Below, piece after piece: positions 1 to 14,594 of a stretch of DNA of 64,000 bases (position 1 is its first letter; every line of letters starts with the position of its first letter). Made by a program: the position numbers and the translations under genes. The stretch lies in the NCBI GenBank assembly GCA_036971615.1, contig JAYKKR010000021.1:186001-250000 (forward strand), read 5' to 3'. The DNA comes from Amyloporia xantha. Taxonomy: Eukaryota; Basidiomycota; Agaricomycetes; Polyporales; Adustoporiaceae. Below the pieces are notes generated by a model. The model saw only the letters and a program-made list of their open reading frames with translations, was not told where the DNA came from and did no database searches.

Positions 1-481
1 GGAAAGAGCAAGAAGAAAGCTTGGAAGCGGATGGTCACGAAGGCGACCTTTGTCGGGGAGGGCTTTACGCGAAAACCGGTCAAGATGGAGAGATTTATCC
101 GGCCAATGGCATTACGCTATCGAAAGGCGAACGTCACGCATCGTGCGTTTACTCAATATGACGGGCTGATTCACTGTACTGACTCGTGCTCCACAGCTGA
201 TCTCAAAGCAACTTTCCAGCTGCAAATTCTCGGCGTGAAGAAAAACCCACAGTCCCCGATGTACACCCAGCTTGGTGTTCTGACGAAGGGTACGGTCATC
301 GAGGTGAACGTTTCAGAGCTGGGTATGGTCACTGCGGGCGGCAAGGTCGTATTTGGGAAGTACGCCCAAATTACGAACAACCCCGAAAATGATGGCTGCA
401 TCAATGCTGTATTGCGTGAGTATTCCTTGGTCTTTTTTGCTATTTACTCGCTTGCTGACCCTGCTTTCTACAGTCGTATAA
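1..481 (+). CDS. NSA2: NSA2 ribosome biogenesis protein (3' part)
   Basis: Nsa2 is a nucleolar eS8-like factor of the pre-60S particle, needed for 27S pre-rRNA processing and intersubunit joining. The window opens inside the gene in frame 1 (residues [11 protein letters not shown]). Joining exons 1-142, 197-415 and 474-481 gives the conserved C-terminal half, with [43 protein letters not shown] and [20 protein letters not shown], ending LLV-stop as in the family. The introns at 143-196 (54 nt) and 416-473 (58 nt) have GTGCGT and GTGAGT donors. The second intron leaves only 8 nt of the last exon. The N-terminal half lies off the window. Identification is by family motifs and is firm. Confidence 0.93.
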
Positions 482-1094
482 TAGTTCTTTTGCCCTCCAT
501 ATCCCACTTGTATCGTGTACGCACCTTCGTTTTCTGCATCATCTATCGTACAATCAGGTCGCCCGGCCTTCTATGTAGCTCATGTCTTAGGATCTATGAT
601 ACACTTCAGCAAAGCTTCGGCTCTTATGACATCGTGTCGCGTGTCGTACGTTGTGCGATGCAAGCCGTCAGTCTACTGATATTGGACAAACGACTTCGAC
701 ATTTGGTAGATGTATGTGCTATCATGAGGAGCTAGACATTGGAGGTGCCGAGCCAATGCGTGGTAGCGAGATAGCTCGACCCTTTGGTAATGAAGGCGGG
801 GCAAGCCACCCCAGTCCGCCAGCTAGTGTCTAACCGACGGTAGATGAACTGGGATACATGTCGAGCGAAAGTGTGTGCTCAGAAAGTAGTCGACTCCTCA
901 AAGCTTCCTGAGTAAATGCTCTCCATCTTGGCCAGGCTGTGAAGACGAAAGCTGTTTACTTCCTCCAGATAATATTTAACGATCGTTGTAGAAGGAGCCA
1001 ATACAGACTTGTCAGCATCGGCAATCTCGCATGATCGAACTTGTCACATGCCCAGCCCAACCGCGTCCATCGTCGAATCTCTCCTCTTCTCACC
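482..1094. other. intergenic, NSA2 3' flank and PRKRIP1 5' flank
   Basis: No coding exon with conserved content is seen. The last 100 bases before 1095 are C-rich and probably hold the 5' leader of the next gene. I see no TATA box or repeat. Confidence 0.5.
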
Positions 1095-1834
1095 ATGTCT
1101 GCTTCACCTCCTCCAACATCCCAGTCCACCGCAGGCCCCGCAAATCGACATGCACCCAATCCAGTCGAGCGCCAGCGCATGCAGCTCGAAAAGCTGCTCA
1201 AAGACCCATCCAAACCAGCATACGTCCCGCCGCCGCCGAAGGAGAAGACCATCAGGCCCGCGAGGGAGATGATGAAGAACGTCCAGGGCTCCAGTGCCGG
1301 CGCGGGCAGTGGCGAGTTCCACGTCTACAAGGCGAGCCGGCGGAGAGAGTACGAGAGGCTGAAGCTCATGGACGATGAAGCGCAAAAGGTGCGTCCTGCG
1401 GACAGCCCTTGTGCCCCGGTAGTCCGTGCATGCTGACCTTCTGCGGCACGACGTGCCATATCCTCAAGGAAGCAGACACGAACGAGTTTGAGCGCAAGCG
1501 GAAAGAGCGGGAAGCGCAGGCCGATGCCAAAACGGCGAAGAACAGAGCGAAGCGGCAGAAGAAGAAAGGGCGGGCAAAAGGGGGCGTAGCAGAGAAGGAG
1601 GACACCTCGGCGATAGGACCATCCAGAGACGCTCCGGACGTCCCGTTGAAGAAGAGACGGCTCGTGAATGGAAAGGAGCTGGTCTTCAGGCTACCAGGGG
1701 AGGAGAGCGACGATGATGACGAAGACGACGTTGGTCCCGCTCCTGACGGCGACAACATGGCTGCATATGAGTCAATGCCTGTGCCAGTGGTCGATTCGCA
1801 TCGGATCACCATTCACGAGGAGGACCCTCTGTGA
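1095..1834 (+). CDS. PRKRIP1: PRKRIP1-like (DUF1168) spliceosome-associated protein
   Basis: Human PRKRIP1 is a small basic, helical protein bound to the C-complex spliceosome and to double-stranded RNA. Two exons (1095-1388, 1469-1834) joined by an 80-nt intron encode 219 residues. The hallmark is the block VQGSSAGAGSGEFHVY followed by an R-R-R-E-Y helix (about residues 65-90), then a long K/E/R helix starting near NEFERKRKEREAQ and a basic tail ending near KKKGRAKGG. The C-terminal third is acidic and low complexity (ESDDDDEDD) and probably disordered. ATG 1095 is preferred over the upstream in-frame ATG at 1041, because residues 1-40 already look like the usual variable leader. The acceptor at 1467-1468 is set by reading phase. 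Confidence 0.88.
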
Positions 1835-2440
1835 CCACCACACGTACTGCTAGAAGTCCGGCGCAGGTATATGCCTTCAGTTTATTATGATGTATCCCCC
1901 ACGGGTTAATTTATCTTTGCAATAGGCTGTATGTAGGATGTCTACGTCGGCTGGCTATGACGGGCGTGTCCTTTTCATGAAACGTCCTCACTCGATGTGG
2001 CTCTTGTTCCGACTCGCTCCCGTTGTTCATTACCTTCAGGTGGATCAATTCGTTGGTTTGTGTTGTCATTTACACCTCGGGTGACGACTGTCAGAAGTGG
2101 CTATAACCGCACGCACGGGGCCAGCTTGACGAGCCGTGCTGTGAGCCCATCCGGTTTAGGTCCCCCGAACCTGTTTCCTTGTTTTGTGTTGTAGTACTGT
2201 AGTAGCTATGTTAGAACGACGAGCAGCGCAAGATTTCGTAGTCAATCACAGGAAACGAGACACCATTATGTGCGCCGTATCGATAGTTCGCGGAGTTCTA
2301 CGCAACCCTTTTCGTCAGCTGCTAATTCTGGCGTCGCGTCTCGCCTCCTCGACGCGCTACCCACGTGATAGGACACGAAAAACGAAATGAGCTCTACGGT
2401 AAATGTTTGTTTCTTGTAGCTCGTAGAACCACCATCGACC
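1835..2440. other. intergenic
   Basis: About 600 nt between a stop codon and the next start. It contains only short chance ORFs. No promoter element is recognised with confidence. Confidence 0.5.
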
Positions 2441-3956
2441 ATGGCCTCCCCATCCGACCGCGACTCGATCCACTCGAACGACAGTGATGTCGACGCGCTC
2501 GTCAGTCTCGGCGAAGCCCTCGTCAGCGCCATCCTCGAGCGCGCCCCCCTCGACGCCGTGAAGCAGATGATCGCGGATGGCGCCCCGCTCTGGTACCAGA
2601 ACGACGAAGAGGGCACCTCGCCGCTGCACGCCGCCGCCTACGTCGAGAACGAGGAGCTCGTCCGGCTGCTGATCGAAGAGGGCGCGGTGTGGAACGCAGG
2701 TGAGCCCGCTCGGACCGCACTCGCTGGTGTCGAGCCATACATGTATGTCTCACCCGCACTTGTCCCAGTCGACAATCTGCGCAATACCGCTGGGGACATC
2801 GCGCTGTCGCTCAACAACGAAGCGTGCTACACCGTCGTCCGAGACGCCGGCATCCGCTCAGGTGCGTCCGCCAGGCGGGTTTTTTCGCCATGATCGAATG
2901 TGAACGACCGTCTTTCCCAGAATTACTCCTGTCCCTCCTCTCTTCGCGCGCTCCGCCCGCAGACTCCTCGCTCTCGCTTGTCCTCAGGGCTACCGACACC
3001 ACCGCAGCCGGCTCGACGGACGCCTTCCTCGCATCCCGTCTGCAATACACCCAAGACGAGCACGGGCAGGAGATCTGCGTCGTGAAAGTCGACGACGGCG
3101 AAGAAGTCGGCGTGATGATGGGCTGGGAACGCGGAATAAGTGAGTGCTCGACCGCTCCACCATGCGGGCCTCCCCAGCCAAGTGCGATAGTGCCAAGTGC
3201 AGGAAACGGTCCGTGAGCTGTGCGCGGGCCACGCAAACCTCGACGACGGCCTGAAGATCTTGAACGTCGGCTTCGGCCTGGGCATCGTGAGTCGTCGCCG
3301 CGTCCATCCTCCGCCCGCCCGCGTCGCGTGTTTCTCAGCGTGTCCGTGTCCGCAGATCGACAGCATGTTCCAGTCGCTGCCTACGCGGCCGGCGCTGCAC
3401 GTCATCGTCGAGCCGCACCCGGACGTGCTGCAGCACATGCGGGAGCTGGGCTGGTACGAGAAGGCGGGGGTGCAGATCCTGGAGGGCAAATGGCAAGACT
3501 TCGTCGAGGACGCGCTGCTCGCGGTCGGCGGGTTCGACGTCGTCTACACCGACACGTTCTCGGAAGATTACAAAGGTCCCCTCCGCCAGTCTCCCCCGCA
3601 GGCGCGCCGCTGACTTTTGTGAGACGCAGATCTGCACCGATTCTTTGGCCATGTGCCCGACCTGCTCGCAGGGCCTGAGTCGCGTTTCGGGTTCTTCAAT
3701 GGTCTGGGTGCGACGAGTACGTGCGCTGATTAACCCACTCGCTTGGCGAGTTGAACCCACGGGACCTGCAGATGCGCTGTTCTACGACGTGTACACGCGG
3801 CTGTCGGAGCTGCACCTGTCGGACGTGGGCGTCGACGTCGAGTGGAGGGCGGTGGACGTGTTTGCGGAGGAGGGCGACCGCTGGGGGGAGACGAGGGAGT
3901 ATTTCACGCAGCGGTTCTATCGACTGCCCGTCGGGAGAATGAGAGCGATCGGGTAG
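2441..3956 (+). CDS. RMT2: Rmt2 protein arginine N5 (delta)-methyltransferase
   Basis: Rmt2 transfers a methyl group from S-adenosylmethionine to the delta nitrogen of arginine. In yeast its target is ribosomal protein uL2 (L12). Seven exons (2441-2699, 2769-2861, 2921-3139, 3198-3286, 3356-3575, 3630-3716, 3772-3956) join in phase to 383 residues; yeast Rmt2 has 412. The N-terminal 120 residues form an ankyrin-like segment (GTSPLHAAAYVENEELVRLL). The Rossmann methyltransferase follows, with AdoMet motif I LNVGFGLGI, the acidic strand end HVIVEPHPDV, FDVVYTDTFSEDY and FNGLGATNALFYDVY. The conserved IMQETV joint shows that the third intron ends at 3197. ATG 2441 sits in a good context and starts the acidic leader. 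All motifs are intact, so the gene should be functional. Confidence 0.95.
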
Positions 3957-4505
3957 CGAGCGGGGAGAGGTGTCGGGAAGCGCGCGGGAGTGATCGTGTA
4001 GACGTCATGACATACTCGATGAGATTCAGCCGAGCTCGGGTTTCGCGTCGCAGTGATTCTTGGCGACATCTTCATCTGTCCATCATATTGATGCCAGTAC
4101 CTAGGCCTGCTATGAGTGTCATTATTCTGAATGCTGCTGCCCTTGCGTCTGCTGGGTTCAAGCGAGGCACTCACAGGCAAAGTACAGGATAACACTGCTG
4201 GCTTGAAGCTGAGGGACATATGTATCAGACTCGTGCGATGCCGATCAGGAGAGCGATCAAAGTGGATTGGATGTCAAGGCGACGTTCAGACACGGGCAGT
4301 GCTGCGGCGCCTCTGTCCCCTCTCCAGCTGCAGGCCTCTGCTCAATAAAACCCTCCGTTCTCCCTTCACTCTCCGCAGGCAGGACCGTTGTCAATTCTTT
4401 CTACAGCGTCGACCGGTTCGACCTTTTCCGACCTTTCATTCTCCCTTTCCTACTGTCCAACTCAGCCCACCCTCGCGAGACGAGACTCATCCTGCTCCAG
4501 TCAAG
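3957..4505. other. intergenic with CT-rich promoter stretch
   Basis: No gene is seen. The 3' third (about 4340-4505) is strongly pyrimidine-rich on the + strand (runs such as CTCCCTTCACTCTCC), as often found just upstream of highly expressed basidiomycete genes. A CAATAAAA stretch lies near 4342. Both suit a promoter for the gene at 4506, but this is inference. Confidence 0.4.
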
Positions 4506-5690
4506 ATGGCCGACACGATTTCCCTCGTAAGCCGCGTCCCCATCCCCCGCGAATGCTCCAGACTGCCGCTGACCCAACGCGCAACTCGCACAGCGTCTTC
4601 CCGTAGATCTCGCCCCTCCAGAGCAGGTCCCGTACCAGCTACAGAGCTTCGTAAGTACTCCGTCACCCCCTCCTGCTCCTGCCGCCCGGTCTCACTCCCC
4701 TTCCCCCCCCACACACACACACCACAGATCTCCCCCGCAGCATGGCAAGCCCGCCTCCGCGCCGTCGTCCGCAAGGGCGGCCGCTACATCAAGCCCGGGT
4801 TCGACATGGCCTGGGGCATCCTCGCCTTCATGTGCGTCCCCTCCTTTTCTCTATCCCGAGCTACACCGACTGACATACCCACGCCCTGTCCAGCGCTACC
4901 CTCGCCGTGCCGATCGCGATGTACTACGTCGCGCTCCGCGTGCTCCCGCACGCCTCGGACGACATCGAGTTCGACTACTGGCCGTACGGCTGGGATGACG
5001 CGAGCCGCATCTGGAAGGCCCGCGGCATCAGCATCGGCGCATTCTTCGGCGTCCTCCTCCTCATGTGGGTCCCCATGCTCCTCTGGAAACTGCACGTAAG
5101 TCCCCGCAAGCCCCGCGCGCACTTACCCTCCCACCCGCTCACTCACTCACTCACTCACTCACTCACGTACCCGTCCGTCCTGCGATTCAGGGCAAGTCCC
5201 AGGTGAACAAGATGCTGCAGCGGTTCGAGAACGAGGACCGCGCGGTCAGACCGAACGTCCCGCTCCCGACGTACAGGATCGCGATGCCCGCCATCGGCGG
5301 CTCTGCCCTCGTGAGTCGCGCGCGCGCTGCCCATCCTCATCCTCCGTCCCGCACACCGACGCTATTCCTTACTCACAGGCACTGACCGTCACCGTCCCCG
5401 GCGCGCCCGCACCGACCTCCTTCCAAGCGAGCTCGCAGCCGCCGACCGTGAGTACCCGTGGGTTTTCCCCCTTCCCAGCGCGCTGATACCCGCCGCCCGC
5501 AGTACGTCGTCAACGGCCCTGTGGACCCGCGCGCGGCGGCGTACGGCTACGGCCAGGCGCCGCCGAGCATGTCTCCGACCAGGGCGTCCCGCTCTACAAC
5601 CAATTCGACGAGAAGATCCCCGATTACACGGGCCCGCCGCCTGGGATGTACGTGGGGGAGAAAGAGGAGTACGAGACCGTCCAGGTGTAG
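4506..5690 (+). CDS. conserved-looking two-span membrane protein of unknown function (frameshifted last exon)
   Basis: I do not recognise the family. Seven exons (4506-4526, 4594-4650, 4728-4831, 4894-5095, 5191-5310, 5379-5447, 5503-5690) fit GT-AG rules in phase. The product has a short leader (MADTISL, then RLPVDLAPPEQ), a soluble stretch with RKGGRYIKPGFD, a hydrophobic span in WGILAFIATLAVPIAMYYV, an acidic loop (DDIEFDYWPYGWDDASR), a second span in IGAFFGVLLLMWVPMLLW, a charged segment (NKMLQRFENEDRAVR) and a Pro/Gly/Tyr-rich tail. In the last exon the frame reads YVVNGPVDPRAAAYGYGQAPP and then turns into Ser/Arg nonsense. One base later the frame reads VPLYNQFDEKIPDYTGPPPG and stops at 5688-5690, so a base seems to be missing near 5570-5582. 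It is probably an integral membrane protein with a cytosolic proline-rich tail, but nothing points to a function. Confidence 0.6.
5138..5166 (+). repeat. (CACT)n tetranucleotide repeat in an intron
   Basis: About seven copies of CACT/ACTC lie inside intron 4 (5096-5190) of the membrane-protein gene, just before the splice acceptor. It is a likely length-variable microsatellite. Confidence 0.85.
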
Positions 5691-6171
5691 CCGATGGACG
5701 TGTGTTCCGGCTACCTGCGAGGGACCTTAAAAGTGTTTCGGTGTAGCGTTGTGCGAGCCTGGCCTGCTGTGTTGTACGCTCTGTATCCTAGCGTTGCGAT
5801 TTGCTGGCGGCCTGTGGTGGCTAGTATGGACAGCTTTTTTACTGTTTTCGGCTCCCCTTTTTTCGGAGCTGGATTGTTTTGTAGTGTATAATGAGCGTTC
5901 GACATTAACATTCGAGAGAGCCTGCCGCTGATGGATATTTTGTGTGTGGGTTCAACGAGCCCGCGCGCGTCTGGGTATACGCGAACGCGATCGACAGACG
6001 ATCGGGCAACACGATCAAGCTGTTCTCTCTCAGGCTCGACGTCTCATTCCGCCTCGAGTACTTACAGTATATCAGCTTTACTTATATCAGCTTACAACAG
6101 AGTATTGTTCCGCTTCGACTCTGAACAGCCTGCGACGTCGTCCGACTCTAAGCCCCGTCCTTCGCAAAGAC
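5691..6171. other. intergenic
   Basis: 3' flank of the membrane-protein gene and 5' flank of TRAPPC1. It is AT-richer than the neighbouring exons. No other feature is seen. Confidence 0.5.
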
Positions 6172-6994
6172 ATGACCATCTTCAGCTTCTACATATACGA
6201 CAGGTGCGCACCCCACTCCCACCCCGCCAACACCACCACTTGCCAACACCTTCCCGCCGCACAGACACTGCAACTGCGTCTACTACCAGGACTGGCATCG
6301 CACCAAGCGCCCCCGCGTCGCGCTCGAGGGCGGCGGCATCCTCCCCGCCGTCGCCGCCGCCGTCTATCCCCGCCCGGACGAGCCCGCCGCGGCCGAGAAC
6401 GCCTCGTCCGCGTCCGTCAGCACCCCGCGCAACACCCTCTCCTCCGCGTCCGGCGTCCTCGTCGCCGTCAACGAGGACATGCCCCGCACGCCCCTCCCTG
6501 CCGCGCGCCCGCACTCGCCCGTGTCGTCCCAGCAGCAGCAGCAGCAGTCCTCCAGCGCCTCCCTCACGTTCGACGAAGAGGCCAAGCTCGTCTACGGCGT
6601 CGTCCTCTCCCTGCGCAACATGATCAAGAAGCTCTCCGGGCGGTGAGTGCTGACCATCCCCATCCCCATCCCTATCCCTATCCCGAGACCGCGCGGGCCC
6701 GACGCTGACGCCCGGTGCCGCGGCCCCAGCGACGAGCAGTTCGTCAACTACCGCACGTCCACGTACAAGCTGCATCTGTACGAGACGCTCTCGGGGTACA
6801 AGTTCGTCATGCTCAGCGACCCGAACGTCGACTCGCTCCGCTTCGTCCTAAGGCAGGTGTACGCGGGCCCGTTCCTCGAGTACGTCGTGCGCAATCCGCT
6901 GGTCTCCATGGACTCGCGCGAGCACGGGATCGACAACGAGTACTTTCGCACTAGCACAGATAGAATGATACGGGGACTTACTGTTTTTGAATGA
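6172..6994 (+). CDS. BET5: TRAPPC1/Bet5 subunit of TRAPP complexes
   Basis: TRAPPC1 is a longin-fold core subunit of the TRAPP tethering complexes, which act as guanine exchange factors for Ypt1/Rab1 in ER-Golgi traffic. Three exons (6172-6203, 6265-6642, 6730-6994) give 224 residues. Family features are the first strand MTIFSFYIYDR followed by CNCVYYQDWHR, then FDEEAKLVYGVVLSLRNMIKKL, the block TSTYKLHLYETLSGYKFVML, and the end LRQVYAGPFLEYVVRNPL. Family members are usually about 145-170 residues. The extra length is a Ser/Pro/Gln-rich loop of roughly 80 residues between strand 2 and helix 1, carrying a (CAG)6 glutamine tract at 6530-6547. Loop insertions at this point occur in fungal Bet5. 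The gene ends 272 bp from the convergent FUN30 gene. Confidence 0.93.
6654..6684 (+). repeat. CCATCC/CCTATC hexamer repeat in TRAPPC1 intron 2
   Basis: About five imperfect tandem copies of CCATCC then CCTATC lie between the donor at 6643 and the acceptor ending at 6729. The stretch may serve as an extended pyrimidine tract. Confidence 0.75.
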
Positions 6995-7265
6995 ATTCCA
7001 TTTGATAAAACCATCACTTTACATTTTCACTCCACGCCTCACAGCAGACGACGCACTTCCCTGTAATAGCTGCTATTATGCGACGCACTGCGAAGTAATA
7101 GCCGCTACTAGGCGAGCTCGAGATTCATCGCCACTAGATCCAACGCGCATGAGAAGAGAGCAGCAGGTCATCCAGGATATTGCGTTGCGAGATAGCGAGT
7201 ATAGATACAGCAGTGTGCATTAACTAATAAATCATGTCCAGGTAAATTACCTCCAAAGCAAGTGA

Positions 7266-11369
<4,104 letters not shown>

Positions 11370-13303
11370 TTATGTGACTTAGGATTGAGCAAGCTTGAAG
11401 AGGTCCGAGCACGATGGGGCGACGACGACCTGGGGAGAGTGATACGACAACAAGCCGGGAGAAACTCTAATCATGTGTGGCCCCGTCGGAGCGTCAAACA
11501 ACTGTGGCTGCCGCTCTCTGAACAGTCTTGTTTGCAGCACAGATGCCCCAGAAAATATTAAAGAACAAACCGACAGAGGCTAGAGACGTAGGAGGTACAG
11601 TTGTAGATAATCCGTCATACGCAGACGAGTTGTACCGCACATACACGAGACCGTTCTTAGACACGCAGGACAAGCGAAGAGATTCATGATGTTTATGCAT
11701 TAACAAAGCAGTACTAACGTACAGGAGGATAGCCCAATGTACAACGTCACTGTAGACAATAGAGAACATATCCTCATGCACCATGGCCCCTCAGTGTAAT
11801 GAGAGCCGCGCACCTCACCACGGCCAGGTCGATGAAGAGAAGAACAGGGTCCTACCATCGCCAGTAATAACATGGGATTCACAAATCTAGATCATTATGC
11901 ATTGTGACGGTTAGGAAGGCGGTGACAATAAATACGCGGAAGAACTCACGAACGCCCGAACAAGACCTCACGAATAACAAGCATAGAGCCCATCGAAGAA
12001 CGCAAGTTACTCAAGTCACAACACATCGCGTCAAACGGACAGAATCATATTGCCTGTAACGGGAGCAACCTGAAGGCAACAGCGATGAGAAGACAGTCGG
12101 CAAATGATTTCTCCAAAGCGACATACCTAGGCCTTCAGCAGAACAGCGAACATATAAACTGGGGTAGCGCTGATCAACTTCATAACCTTCTCGGGAGACC
12201 CTCAGAGATATCCTGGACCTCTGCATTGCATCTCTGGGGTCATCCACTAGACAACAAGATGGTTGGAGCATCCCTCATAAGCCACCATGATGTCACACCT
12301 GCCAGTACTCAGCCAAGAATGAGCGTGAAGAGGGAGAGTCAGGCGGTCAACAACAGGACTCGTACAATCCCCGTCAGCTAACGATAAAGCAGGAACAAAT
12401 AGCCTGCGCTAAACAGAAAATGGACACGTAATCGAAACCACGTACAGCCTGTGAGCAGTAGCATTCTCCCAGGCGCATACCAGGCCGTTGCTCGTTGTTT
12501 ATGGTATGCCCTCAAGGAAAGGATCACACCAAATCAAGCTCAAGACGGCTTCCTAGGTTGTGAAACGCAGCTACTCTTCGGCAACTTGAGATCCTTCCAA
12601 ACTGCAGGAGACGGAATTCGGAACAATATAGACCGGAAAACGACACAGTCCAATCTATTCTGAGCTGGCACAGGAGCAAAGCTTTTCGTTAACGTAAGAG
12701 CTGGTACAAAATGAGAACGCAGCTTACCACGTTCAACGCTCGCTCAATGCCCAAATAATATTGGCATTTATCAAGCGAATGCTTCCGTGGCAGAAAAAAC
12801 CCCGTTCACAACCGCCACTCTAAAAAAAGCTGGGTAACCGTTTTTGAGAACGGACGGACCATACTATGAACTTTTAAATAAGCGGAGAAGGAAAAGAACA
12901 CAATTGCACGTAGGTGTTCACGAATCCTGTAGCACCTGCCAGCTGTTACAGCTGGCAAATTGACCGTGAAAGCCTGCTTCAGCCGAAAGTCATGGATCCT
13001 CTCGGTTTCAGAGGATACCATGCAGATGTTTTCCGACAACAACATTCTCGAGGTTATGGGCAAAAGTGGGGGAAGTGAAGGACTGGGAGAGGGACGAAGA
13101 GAGGGGAGGAAGAGATGTGGCGATAAGGGAAGATGGTGGTTACGAAGAGAGTGGCGGGCGCCTGACTCATGCCGGTGCCGCAGCATCACATGCACTGCCG
13201 CCGTAGCTGTGGCGAGCGCATACGTCCGCCTGCGCTCCAGGGGCAACTCACTCCAGTTCATATACTTTCAATACTTACTCCTCGAGTACAATCAACAGCA
13301 GGC
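11370..13303. other. 1.9-kb stretch without a supportable gene
   Basis: Only short ORFs occur, on both strands. A minus-strand frame at 11494-11784 contains a hydrophobic stretch (HWAILLYVSTALLMHK), and hydrophobic remnants interrupted by stops recur up to about 12420. This could be a decayed multi-pass membrane protein, but no continuous exon set can be built. The right end serves as the 5' flank of the carrier gene. Confidence 0.35.
12937..12957. repeat. perfect 9-bp inverted repeat with 3-nt loop
   Basis: TGCCAGCTG, then TTA, then CAGCTGGCA forms a perfect hairpin or dyad about 350 bp upstream of the carrier gene start. The function is unknown. It may be a protein-binding dyad with a CAGCTG E-box core on each arm. 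Confidence 0.6.
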
Positions 13304-14594
13304 ATGGGTATCCTCGACATACTCACAGTCTCTGCGATCGTGGGGCTCTCACTATCCATCTCTCTTCTTGTGACGGTTCCGCTGACGGGGGCCCTCGTAC
13401 GCTTGCGTGGTGAGCACAGGCATCGGGCTCTCTAATGATTCATATGCTGACCATGCGGATAGCGAACTATAACCCCCGCGGTCTTCGTTTGGATGCTGAA
13501 GGCAACATTGAACCACATACTGGCCCTGTGGTCACCTCGTTCTTTGGCATGCTGAAGAGAGTGAAGCGTATCGAGGTGAGGCTGTGCGAAACTGCTTACT
13601 GTGATGACGTTCAGTAGCTGAATTCGTTATCAAAGGGTTGGGCCGGTTTATACAAAGGGCTGAGTAAGTCTTACCATGGTTGCATTGGATCCGCTTATTT
13701 ACGGACCACCTTCTAGTGCCCACGTTGTTGTTCAGTCTGGTGCTCACTGTATTCACGGTGACGGTTCTCGCTGTGGACGCCCCTACTGCTCCTGGCAGGA
13801 TCAACCCTCCTCCTAGTACGGGGCTTTTTGGTACTCTAGCCTATAGCCTTGTGGCAATGTTGGTTTCTCTACCTACTGCGATCATCACTTACCGGTGAGC
13901 TCTCCGAATGTCGACTCCCTCAGAATGCCCATGCTTACGCATTGTGTAAGGGCCATTACCACTCCGTACAAACTTCCCTACTTCCGTCCCGTCCGATCTC
14001 TTCGCATTCTGCTCACCCCTACAGAGCGTAAGAAGCCTTGGGTCCTGTATATGACTCCTGGCCTCCTTGCCGGCCAAGTTCTTCATATCGCCTACGTCGT
14101 CCTGTTTCTATCCGCCGTACGGTCTTTCTTGTTGCCCCGTCTGGGATCCGATAATGCGGCTGTCAACCCGGTCAAATTCGGCATTTACGTTGCAATTGAG
14201 ATCATGAGCACGATGATCCTGTGCCCCTTGGAGGTTATAACGACAAAGCTTGCCATCCAACGAAACCATGCTGCGCCGGAGTATAATTCCGTGGAGCAAG
14301 AAGTTGAGGATGACGCGATGGACGGCGAGGAATATACGGAATACTCCGGTGCTGAGGAAGATGTGATTGGGTCGGTATCGTTTGTGTATTCGTGTGCCAG
14401 AAGCAAACTGATGACTCATCCTTCCCTCGGGCAGGCTGCGTCACGAAAAGGATCCGTATCTGGGCTTCGTTGATTGCGCCAAACGTATCGCAGACGAGGA
14501 AGGTTGGAGCGCTCTTTACCGAGCGTGGTGGGTTACAGTGTTGGCTGCGGTCGCTAATGCGCTCGCCGCAGCTGCGCCGTATATGTCGCAGTGA
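13304..14594 (+). CDS. mitochondrial carrier-fold protein, divergent
   Basis: Six exons (13304-13409, 13463-13575, 13618-13663, 13717-13894, 13951-14370, 14435-14594) join in phase to 340 residues. Carrier (SLC25) features are the repeat-end signature GWAGLYKGLMPTLLFSLVLT, a second copy GWSALYRAWWVTVLAAVANA near the C terminus, and PLEVITTKLAIQRN, which fits the P-x-[DE]-x-x-[KR] motif. The first-repeat motif is degenerate (PLTGALVRLR) and the substrate contact positions are not evident. The protein therefore resembles the divergent carriers that lost transport motifs (such as the Ugo1/SLC25A46 type) rather than a typical metabolite carrier. An acidic insert (EQEVEDDAMDGEEYTEYSG) lies between helix 5 and the last repeat. 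Location is probably a mitochondrial membrane; the substrate cannot be told. Confidence 0.72.

Noticed and set aside
11494..12420. Hydrophobic minus-strand fragments resembling a multi-pass membrane protein
   Set aside because: Stops interrupt every frame and no consistent splice set was found. At most it is a relic.
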